Shown here piece after piece: positions 1 to 5,162 of a stretch of DNA of 6,650 nucleotides. A program made the position numbers and the translations under genes. The notes under the pieces were generated by a model. It did no database searches, was not told the DNA's origin, and saw nothing but the letters and a program-made list of their open reading frames with translations. This stretch comes from Bordetella parapertussis (lineage in GTDB: Bacteria > Cyanobacteriota > Cyanobacteriia > PCC-6307 > Cyanobiaceae): positions 1 through 6,650 of the forward strand of contig CALPMR020000171.1 in assembly GCA_943324725.2 (NCBI GenBank), in the 5' to 3' direction. The first letter of the stretch is position 1. Each line of letters opens with the position of its first letter.

Positions 1-31
1 CGATGTGCTCAGCGGTCCCCACCTCGATCCC

Positions 32-499
32 ATGGACGCCTTCCTCACGATCCGCAGTCACTTCGCCGCTGCCCACCGGCTGGCCAGGCCCGAACTCAGC
101 CAGGCTGAAAACGAGGTCATCTACGGCAAGTGCGCCCGGCCCCATGGTCACGGCCACAACTATCTGCTGGATATCACCGTGCGCGGTCCGATCGACGCCC
201 GCACCGGCATGGTCTGCGATCTGGCGGTGCTGCAGAGCCTGGTGGAGGAGCTGGTGGTGGAGCCTTTTGACCACACCTTTCTCAACAAGGATGTGGACCA
301 TTTCGCCAGCTGCGTGCCCACCGCCGAGAACATCGCCCTGCACATCAACGATCTGCTGGCGGCGCCGATCGCTGCCACCGGCGCCAGGCTGCACAAGGTG
401 CGCCTGCAGGAGAGCCCCAACAACGCCGCCGAGGTGTTCGCCGAGACGGCCCAGCTGGAGATGGTGCCGGCGGCCCTGGAGGCCCTCGCCGGGGCTTGA
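32..499 (+). CDS. 6-pyruvoyl-tetrahydropterin synthase / QueD family protein
   Basis: A 155-residue T-fold enzyme of the PTPS/QueD (COG0720) family. Members act on 7,8-dihydroneopterin triphosphate, giving 6-pyruvoyl-tetrahydropterin (tetrahydrobiopterin route) or 6-carboxy-tetrahydropterin (queuosine route). Visible signatures: FAAAH with zinc ligand His15; KCARPHGHGHNY with catalytic Cys34 and zinc ligands His40 and His42; Asp80-His81 of the catalytic relay; TAEN around Glu99; and Glu127 in QESPNN, the usual pterin anchor. The HGHNY context and general alignment look more like animal-type PTPS than like E. coli QueD, and no other queuosine gene is visible, so I lean to a pterin role. The ATG at 32 gives the usual family length. 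The frame is open to the window edge and includes a GTG at 5, so a slightly longer N-terminus is possible. No Shine-Dalgarno is visible. The stop at 497-499 overlaps the TTG start of the next gene, so the two are probably cotranslated. Confidence 0.9.
   Translation: MDAFLTIRSHFAAAHRLARPELSQAENEVIYGKCARPHGHGHNYLLDITVRGPIDARTGMVCDLAVLQSLVEELVVEPFDHTFLNKDVDHFASCVPTAENIALHINDLLAAPIAATGARLHKVRLQESPNNAAEVFAETAQLEMVPAALEALAGA
478..482 (+). promoter_or_regulatory. Possible ribosome binding site (GGAGG) for the TTG-started RibD-like gene
   Basis: GGAGG lies 13 nt before the TTG at 496, inside the end of the PTPS gene. The spacing is longer than the usual 5-10 nt, so it may only assist reinitiation by ribosomes ending at the overlapping TGA. 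It is the only Shine-Dalgarno-like match I found near a start in this window, and in GC-rich DNA it could be chance. Confidence 0.3.
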
Positions 500-1206
500 G
501 CCGGCCTGAGCTGCGCCTGGTGCTCGCCATCAGCCTCGATGGTCGGTTGGCAGCGGTGGAAGGCGGCGCGGCCCAGATCGGCGGCCGCGGCGATCGCCAG
601 GTGCTGGAGGAGGCTCTGGCCTGGGCTGATGCGGTGCTGCTCGGGGCCCAGACGCTGCGGCTGCACGGCAGCACCTGTCTGATTCATCGCCCCGAGCTGT
701 TGGCCGGACGTCATGCCGCCGGCCTTGCCCCCCAGCCGCTGGCGATTGTGGTGAGCCGCAGCGGCGTGCTGCCAGCGACGCTGCCCTTTTTTCAGCAGCC
801 GCTGGAGCGGGGCCTGCTGTTGCTGGAACCGCCGCCTGGACCATCCCGCTTGCACCAGCCCCTGGACCTGGACCTGCGGCTGGATCCGGCCCCGCCGCGG
901 CCCGTGGTCTCGGGCTTTGGCCGCCGGTGGTGCTGCTGCGGCTGGAGTGAGGCGCTGGTGCAGCTGGCGGCAGCCGGCGTGGCGCGGCTGGCGGTGCTCG
1001 GAGGCGCCAGCCTGGCGGCCAGCCTGCTGGCCGAGAACCGGCTCGATGAATTGCAGCTGACTCTCTGTCCCAGGTTGCTGGGCGGCCCCCACAGCTGGCT
1101 TGGGGCCGCCGCCCGGGTGGACCTTGCCGCCCAGGGTGGCTGGCGCCTGATCGAGCAGCGAGCGCTGGAGGGGGAGGAGCTGCTGCTGCGCTACCGCCGG
1201 GCCTAG
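496..1206 (+). CDS. Stand-alone RibD C-terminal domain (DHFR-like) reductase
   Basis: A 236-residue protein of the RibD_C/dihydrofolate-reductase-like fold. This fold uses NADPH to reduce 5-amino-6-ribosylamino-uracil phosphate in riboflavin synthesis, or related pterin-type substrates. Seen: the N-terminal strand and loop LVLAISLDGRLA (8-19), the LLGAQTL nucleotide-loop region (48-54), and the C-terminal block LGGASLAASLLAENRLDELQL (168-188, with the DEL typical of the family) running into PRLLGG. The zinc deaminase domain of full RibD is absent, so this is not the bifunctional enzyme. The start is the TTG at 496: no ATG or GTG exists between it and the upstream in-frame stop at 268-270, and a later start (GTG at 520) would cut the conserved first strand. 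TTG and the PTPS stop share TTGA, implying translational coupling. An odd WCCCGW stretch lies at 145-150. True substrate unknown; its neighbour makes a pterin reductase role attractive but unproven. Confidence 0.85.
   Translation: MSRPELRLVLAISLDGRLAAVEGGAAQIGGRGDRQVLEEALAWADAVLLGAQTLRLHGSTCLIHRPELLAGRHAAGLAPQPLAIVVSRSGVLPATLPFFQQPLERGLLLLEPPPGPSRLHQPLDLDLRLDPAPPRPVVSGFGRRWCCCGWSEALVQLAAAGVARLAVLGGASLAASLLAENRLDELQLTLCPRLLGGPHSWLGAAARVDLAAQGGWRLIEQRALEGEELLLRYRRA
590..597. repeat. HIP1 octamer palindrome (GCGATCGC)
   Basis: An exact copy of the highly iterated palindrome that is over-represented in many cyanobacterial genomes. Here it lies inside the RibD-like gene. It supports cyanobacterial origin and has no known local function. 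Confidence 0.6.
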
Positions 1207-1646
1207 GGCTTGCCTCCCTGCAGCAGATTGCGATTGCCGAAGCGTCGTGCCAGCTCCTGCAGGGGAACCTCCCGCAGGCTGTCGGCCGGCAGGCCGAACA
1301 GGCGGGCCAGGCAGCGCTTCACCACCACTTCACTGTCATCGCCGAAGCGGCCCGCCAGCATTTCGCTGAGCACACCCAGGCCGCGGCCGCTGTTGTCGGT
1401 CTCCTCGATCAGGCATTTGCTGGTGGGGACGGCCAGCTTGCGGCAAGGATCCTGCAGATGGCTGGCCAGTTCCTGGTCATCGCCGGCGGCGGCCGTGACG
1501 CAGGCGCTGGCCAGGCGATGCTCCAGCTGGGGGCGCATCAGCATCAGCACCGGGCCGAGAACGCTGGCGCCCGCCGGCTGGCTCTGGAGGGCCCCGACCC
1601 CCAGGACGGTGAGCAGCAACGCTGCGATCGGTGGCGGGTGGCCCAT
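1203..1646 (-). CDS. Conserved-type secreted hypothetical protein with four cysteines
   Basis: A 147-residue protein of unknown function. The ATG at 1646 was chosen because it places a signal peptide at the N-terminus: a hydrophobic core at about residues 7-20 and a likely AGA|S cleavage site after residue 27. An in-frame upstream ATG at 1712 would add 22 polar residues before that signal and run through the inverted repeat at 1660-1701. The mature part holds four cysteines (49, 68, 78, 112), enough for two disulfides, and a charged segment FGDDSEVVVKRCLARLFGLP (101-120) that looks conserved-type. It is predicted to lie in the periplasm or thylakoid lumen. It points against the RibD-like gene and their stop codons overlap within CTAG; it diverges from the FemAB-like gene across 74 bp. 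Third-position GC bias supports coding in this frame. I recognise no named domain. Confidence 0.75.
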   Translation of the reverse strand: MGHPPPIAALLLTVLGVGALQSQPAGASVLGPVLMLMRPQLEHRLASACVTAAAGDDQELASHLQDPCRKLAVPTSKCLIEETDNSGRGLGVLSEMLAGRFGDDSEVVVKRCLARLFGLPADSLREVPLQELARRFGNRNLLQGGKP

Positions 1647-1659
1647 GGGCTGGGGGCTC

Positions 1660-1701
1660 GGTCGCAGAGAAGACCTCGTTAGTTTTGCGTCTTCTGCGAC
1701 C
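1660..1701. promoter_or_regulatory. Inverted repeat in the divergent spacer; operator or hairpin candidate
   Basis: GGTCGCAG-AG-AAGAC (1660-1674) is mirrored by GTCTTCTGCGACC (1689-1701): 13 complementary pairs broken only by a two-base bulge in the left arm. The 14-nt loop contains TTAGTTTT, the most AT-rich patch of the spacer. It sits midway between the divergent starts at 1646 and 1721. It could be a dimeric regulator site controlling both genes, or an RNA hairpin in a 5' leader. I see no convincing -35/-10 pair, and the regulator is unknown. Confidence 0.6.
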
Positions 1702-1720
1702 CGCTGCGGCAATCCTGCCC

Positions 1721-2953
1721 ATGGCCGAGCTCCAGGCGCGCTGGCACCAGGCCATGGCCGAGTTGCCCGAAGACCAGTGGCAGCAGCTGCTGACGGGCTC
1801 TGGGGGAGGCCAGGGCCACGCCCCGCTGCCCTTTTATGACTGGCATTGGCTGCATCAGCTGGAGGCCAGCGGCAGCATCGTGCCCCGCCAGGGCTGGCAG
1901 CCCTGCCATCTGGGCCTGTGGCGTGGCGAGCAGCTGGTGGCGGTGGCGCCGCTGTATCTCAAGGGCCACAGCTATGGCGAATTCGTCTTCGACCAGTCCT
2001 TCGCCCAGCTCGCCGGCCAGCTGGGTCTGCGCTACTACCCGAAGCTGGTGGGCATGAGTCCGCTCAGCCCGATTCAGGGCTATCGCTTTCTGATCGCCGC
2101 AGGCGAGGACGCCGCCGAGCTGACCGCCGTGATGCTGGAGCTGATCGATGACTTCTGTCGCCGCAACAGCATCCTCAGCTGCAACTTTCTCTACGTCGAT
2201 CCCGCCTGGCAGCCCCTGGCCGAGGCGGCCGGCTGTGCCCTCTGGCTGAACCAGCAGAGCCAGTGGACCAATCCGGGCCATGCGGACTTTGAGGCCTATC
2301 TGGCCAGTTTCAATGCCAATCAACGCCGCAACATCCGCCGCGAGCGCCGCTCCGTGCAGGCGGCCGGTGTGACCGTGACCCCCTTGGCCGGTGAGGAGAT
2401 CCCCGCTGCTCTGATGCGGCGCATGCACGATTTTTACGAGCAGCACTGCAGCCGCTGGGGAGCCTGGGGCAGCAAATATCTCAGCCAGGAATTCTTTGAG
2501 GCGGCCGCCAGCGAGCTGCGTCAGCATCTGGTGCTGTTCAGCGCCCACCGGGGCGATCCACTCGAGCCGCTGGCCATGTCCCTGTGCGTGCGTGGCGGTG
2601 ATTGCCTCTGGGGTCGCTACTGGGGCAGCGATCTGGAGCTCGACAACCTGCATTTCGAGGTCTGCTATTACGCCCCGATTGAATGGGCGATCGGCCAGGG
2701 AATTCGCCAGTTTGATCCCGGTGCCGGTGGTCGCCACAAGCGCCGCCGGGGCTTCATCGCCGAACCGAGGGCCAGCCTGCATCGCTGGAACCAGCCTCAG
2801 TTCGAGGCCATCCTGCGCCAGTGGCTGCCCGGGGCGAACCAGCAGCTGCTGGCGGAGATCACCGCGGACAACGCTGAGCTGCCGTTCCACTCTGCCTACG
2901 ATCCTCCCCATGCCCCTTCCCGATCCCATGAGTCTTCGGCAGAGCCTGGATGA
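1721..2953 (+). CDS. FemAB-like / GNAT-fold protein (COG3146, 'peptidogalycan biosynthesis' family)
   Basis: A 410-residue member of the FemAB_like family (Pfam 04339, formerly DUF482), annotated as GNAT N-acetyltransferase or peptidogalycan biosynthesis/recognition proteins. The real substrate is not established. Seen: the first-lobe signature LYLKGHSYGEFVFD (78-91) with LRYYPKL (103-109); a basic stretch NANQRRNIRRERR (198-210) typical of FemAB-like acyl-transferase lobes; GRYWG (298-302); HFEVCYYAPIEWAI (311-324); and FDPGAGGRHKRRRGF (331-345). There is no signal peptide or membrane segment, so it is probably cytosolic. The start at 1721 gives the normal family length. A GTG at 1631 would put the protein through the inverted repeat and into the secreted-protein gene. 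An ATG at 1754 lies in a second copy of the same 11-bp sequence (CCATGGCCGAG at 1719 and 1752), so either ATG could be used. No Shine-Dalgarno is visible. It overlaps the DUF4346 gene by 26 nt, so they form an operon. Confidence 0.85.
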   Translation: MAELQARWHQAMAELPEDQWQQLLTGSGGGQGHAPLPFYDWHWLHQLEASGSIVPRQGWQPCHLGLWRGEQLVAVAPLYLKGHSYGEFVFDQSFAQLAGQLGLRYYPKLVGMSPLSPIQGYRFLIAAGEDAAELTAVMLELIDDFCRRNSILSCNFLYVDPAWQPLAEAAGCALWLNQQSQWTNPGHADFEAYLASFNANQRRNIRRERRSVQAAGVTVTPLAGEEIPAALMRRMHDFYEQHCSRWGAWGSKYLSQEFFEAAASELRQHLVLFSAHRGDPLEPLAMSLCVRGGDCLWGRYWGSDLELDNLHFEVCYYAPIEWAIGQGIRQFDPGAGGRHKRRRGFIAEPRASLHRWNQPQFEAILRQWLPGANQQLLAEITADNAELPFHSAYDPPHAPSRSHESSAEPG

Positions 2954-3299
2954 GGAGTTGTCCCAGCGCTTCATCGCCCTCGACCCTTCCGGCTACTTCC
3001 TGATCAAGCTGGATCGCCAAGCCGGCGAGCTGGTGGCCGAGCACTACGGCAACGGCGTCGACGAGCGGGGGCTGGCCACCGATCCGGACACCGGCGAGGT
3101 GCTCAGCTGCCGCGGAGCCGGACCGCGCACCCCGATCGCGATCTACCGGGGATGCAGCGCCAAACAACTCGGCATCGCGCTCACCGAGGGGGACGGGCCC
3201 TGGCCGATCAGCTGCCTTGACCATGCCCTTTACCTGGGCCGGGAGTTGCAGAAGGCGGAGCTGTGCCTGCTGGAGGGCGTCGACTACATCCAGGACTGA
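2928..3299 (+). CDS. DUF4346 (pterin-binding-domain-associated) protein
   Basis: A 123-residue soluble protein matching the DUF4346 family as I know it from cyanobacteria. In archaea the domain forms the C-terminal part of dihydropteroate-synthase-related proteins, hence its association with pterin binding. Seen: LDPSGYFLIKLDRQAGELVAEHY (18-40), then GVDERGLATDPDTGEVL (43-59), GCSAKQL (75-81), and a C-terminal ISCLDHALYLGRELQKAEL (94-112) ending in DYIQD. This is nearly a full-length single domain. The start at 2928 was preferred because the ATG at 2910 adds only PLPDP-type residues; both lie inside the end of the FemAB-like gene (26- or 44-nt overlap) and neither has a Shine-Dalgarno, so translation is probably coupled. 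No catalytic residues are known. Cysteines at 61, 76, 96 and 113 have no obvious metal-site spacing. Confidence 0.82.
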   Translation: MSLRQSLDEELSQRFIALDPSGYFLIKLDRQAGELVAEHYGNGVDERGLATDPDTGEVLSCRGAGPRTPIAIYRGCSAKQLGIALTEGDGPWPISCLDHALYLGRELQKAELCLLEGVDYIQD

Positions 3300-3411
3300 G
3301 CAATCCAGGGCTGAACCTGGTGAGGCGGCCTCAGCCCCGCATCGCCAGCACCAGGCACCGGGAGCAGGCACTGTGATGGCTCAACTCCCTGACTGACGGA
3401 GCCAGGTCGGT
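3300..3411. other. Convergent intergenic spacer with weak inverted repeats; no clear terminator
   Basis: This 112-bp spacer lies between two genes that end facing each other. It contains TGAGGC-G-GCCTCA (3321-3333), GGCTGA/TCAGCC (3309-3314 and 3331-3336) and TGGCTC/GAGCCA (3377-3382 and 3399-3404). All have short stems, and none is followed by a T-tract on either strand. They may help end transcription in both directions, but no canonical rho-independent terminator is present. Confidence 0.3.
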
Positions 3412-5022
3412 TCAGGCCGGCTGCAGTTCGCGGCTCTGCTCCACCGGCGCGGTGGGGGGCTCGGGAGGCAGGGAGGCGAGTTGCTCCTCGATCTCGCGGG
3501 TGACGATGCCGCGATATTCCTGGAAGTGCTCGTTGTGGGCGAGAGTGACGACGAACTGCTCGAAGTTGTTGGGGTTGAGCCTGGCAATCTTCAGCAGCGA
3601 GCGCCAGAAGCGCCAGCGGGTGTTGCGCAGCACGCCCTGACGCCAGATCACGATCGAGAGGGCGCGGATGTCGGTCCAGGTGGGCAGGGTGGCTTTGCCC
3701 AGGGCAGCAGCTTTGACGTACTTCTGCCAACGGGGCTGGCCCATCTTGGTGTAGTAATGGGTGACCCGATCGATATAGGCGTTGGGTTCGTAGAGCCGGC
3801 AGAAGGCATCCACATATTCGTTGGCAATATCGCGGATCGGGCGACTGGGAACGAAGTTGAGCAGGTTGGTCTGGTTGACGCCCTTGGCGTCGGCTTGCTC
3901 CTGGATCAGCCGGCCTTCCTTCTCAAGTCGGTGCCACAGGCCGGTGTTGGGCAGGGCCTGGAGCATGCCCATCATCGCGGCGGGGATGCCGGTGCGGCTC
4001 ACGAAGGTGACGATGCGATCGCCTGCGCCGGTCTTCTCGCCGTCGAAACCGATGATGAAACCGGCCATCACCCGGATGCCGTAGGAGGTGATGCGATCGA
4101 CCGATTCTTCCAGGGAACTGCGGGTGTTCTGATGTTTGCCGGCGATCGAGAGGCTGGCTTCATCGGGCGTTTCGATGCCGAGGAAGACGCTGTCGAAGCG
4201 GCATTCGGCCATCATCTCCATCATCTCGTCATCGGCGGCCAGATCGACGGAGGCCTCGGTGGCGAAACTGAACGGATAATTACGCTCGATCTGCCATTGC
4301 TTGAGGGCTGGCAGCAGCAACTTGGCGTTGCGTTTGTTGCCGATGAAGTTGTCATCGACCAGGAAGATGGAGCGGCGCCAGCCCAGGTCGTAGAGAGATT
4401 GAAGTTCGGCGATCAGCTGCTGAGGATTCTTGGTGCGGGGTTTGCGCCCATAGAGAACGATGATGTCGCAGAACTCGCACTGGAAGGGACAGCCCCGCGA
4501 GAACTGCACCGACATCGAGTCATAGGCGTCGAGCTCGAGCAGGTCGAAGCGCGGAATCGGCGTGCCGGTGACATCCGGTTTGACCCCATTGGAGCTGAAG
4601 CGTCCAGAGCGTTCCCCCTTCTGGATCGCTTCAATGAACATCGGCAGGGTGATTTCACCCTCGTCGAGCACTTTGAAGTCTGCGAGTTGCAACTCCGGCG
4701 CATCAGGCGTGGAACTGGCGAAGGGGCCACCCACGGCCACCGGCAGGCCTCGCTGCTTGGCCTTGCCGATCTGGGCGGCCATGTCGGCCTTCTGCACAAT
4801 CATCCCGGAGATCACGACCAGCTCCGCCCAGGCCCATTCGGCCTCGCTCACCTCGCGCACGTTGCGATCGACGAGCTTCATCTCCCAGTCCTGGGGCAGC
4901 AGGGCCGCCACGGTGACCATGCCAAGCGGTGGCAGCAGCACCTTGCGGTTCACCAGCTCGAGAATTTTCTCGTAGCTCCAGAAGGTTTTGGGAAACTCCG
5001 GATAGATGAAGAGCGTGCGCAT
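3412..5022 (-). CDS. B12-binding-domain radical SAM protein (DUF4070-type C-terminus)
   Basis: A 536-residue class B-type radical SAM enzyme. Domain order: an N-terminal cobalamin-binding-like Rossmann domain (about 1-130, with PPLGMVTVAALLP at 31-43, LVDRNV at 50-55 and AVGGPF at 96-101); a radical SAM barrel (about 165-380) with the [4Fe-4S] motif CPFQCEFC (Cys178, 182, 185), a FLVDDNFIGNKRN strand (220-232) and LGIETPDEASL (281-291); and a long C-terminal region typical of DUF4070 proteins. The DxHxxG motif of base-off B12 proteins is absent, as in many B12-radical-SAM methylases. It presumably uses S-adenosylmethionine and perhaps cobalamin to methylate or otherwise modify an unactivated carbon. 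Hopanoid C-2 methylase (HpnP) has this architecture, but related cyanobacterial proteins occur without hopanoid genes and none are in view, so no symbol is given. The ATG at 5022 begins the conserved MRTLFIYPEFP strand. No Shine-Dalgarno is present; a tandem repeat lies just upstream. Confidence 0.88.
   Translation of the reverse strand: MRTLFIYPEFPKTFWSYEKILELVNRKVLLPPLGMVTVAALLPQDWEMKLVDRNVREVSEAEWAWAELVVISGMIVQKADMAAQIGKAKQRGLPVAVGGPFASSTPDAPELQLADFKVLDEGEITLPMFIEAIQKGERSGRFSSNGVKPDVTGTPIPRFDLLELDAYDSMSVQFSRGCPFQCEFCDIIVLYGRKPRTKNPQQLIAELQSLYDLGWRRSIFLVDDNFIGNKRNAKLLLPALKQWQIERNYPFSFATEASVDLAADDEMMEMMAECRFDSVFLGIETPDEASLSIAGKHQNTRSSLEESVDRITSYGIRVMAGFIIGFDGEKTGAGDRIVTFVSRTGIPAAMMGMLQALPNTGLWHRLEKEGRLIQEQADAKGVNQTNLLNFVPSRPIRDIANEYVDAFCRLYEPNAYIDRVTHYYTKMGQPRWQKYVKAAALGKATLPTWTDIRALSIVIWRQGVLRNTRWRFWRSLLKIARLNPNNFEQFVVTLAHNEHFQEYRGIVTREIEEQLASLPPEPPTAPVEQSRELQPA
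4015..4022. repeat. HIP1 octamer palindrome (GCGATCGC)
   Basis: A second exact HIP1 copy, inside the radical SAM gene. Several near-matches (GCGATCGA, GCGATCGG) are scattered elsewhere in the window. It is useful only as a cyanobacterial marker. Confidence 0.6.
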
Positions 5023-5024
5023 GC

Positions 5025-5051
5025 GGAGTGCTGATGGGGAGTGCTGAATGG
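5025..5051. repeat. Tandem 13/14-nt direct repeat next to the radical SAM start
   Basis: GGAGTGCTGATGG (5025-5037) is followed directly by GGAGTGCTGAATGG (5038-5051), the same unit with one inserted A. On the radical SAM coding strand it reads CCATTCAGCACTCC then CCATCAGCACTCC and ends two bases before the ATG. It replaces the place where a Shine-Dalgarno would be expected. It could be a translational operator, a protein-binding direct repeat, or a slippage duplication. Confidence 0.7.
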
Positions 5052-5162
5052 AGAGGAGGGATGGGCCCTCATCGCCTGCATGGCGGTTCGGGGATGCTGG
5101 GTAAGGAGCTGCTGAAGTCGGAGCTCGCAGATGCCGCCGTGTGACGTGTCGTGCAACCTTAA
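5052..5162. other. Divergent intergenic region; promoters expected but not resolvable
   Basis: This is the rest of the spacer between the radical SAM gene (-) and the small membrane protein (+). It holds a short GAGGG/CCCTC inverted repeat (5056-5060 and 5066-5070) and GAGCT/AGCTC (5106-5110 and 5122-5126). TTGCAC on the minus strand near 5155 could be a -35-like box, but no -10 match follows at a proper distance. Promoters for both flanking genes presumably lie here. Confidence 0.3.

Noticed and set aside
160..1092. 310-codon open frame on the - strand across PTPS and the RibD-like gene
   Set aside because: It spans two real genes antisense and is Gln/Ala/Arg-rich low-complexity translation, an artefact of GC-rich sequence.
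1631..1720. GTG-1631 start for the FemAB-like gene
   Set aside because: It would add 30 poorly conserved-looking residues, overlap the secreted protein's signal peptide and run through the inverted repeat. The ATG at 1721 gives the family's usual length.
1679..2974. 431-codon open frame on the - strand opposite the FemAB-like gene
   Set aside because: No recognisable motif; it is the antisense shadow of a gene with conserved FemAB-like signatures and would collide with the divergent spacer.
3321..3336. Rho-independent terminator after the DUF4346 gene
   Set aside because: Stems are only 5-6 bp and no T-run follows on either strand, so it was recorded only as weak structure in the spacer.
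3412..5022. Naming the radical SAM gene hpnP (hopanoid C-2 methylase)
   Set aside because: Architecture agrees, but the family contains other cyanobacterial members and no hopanoid gene is in the window, so the specific name cannot be supported.
3481..5034. 517-codon open frame on the + strand opposite the radical SAM gene
   Set aside because: It mirrors almost the whole real gene and has a composition dominated by Gly, Asp, Glu, Val and His with no domain motif. Long antisense frames are expected from GC-rich codon bias, and the opposite strand carries unmistakable family motifs.
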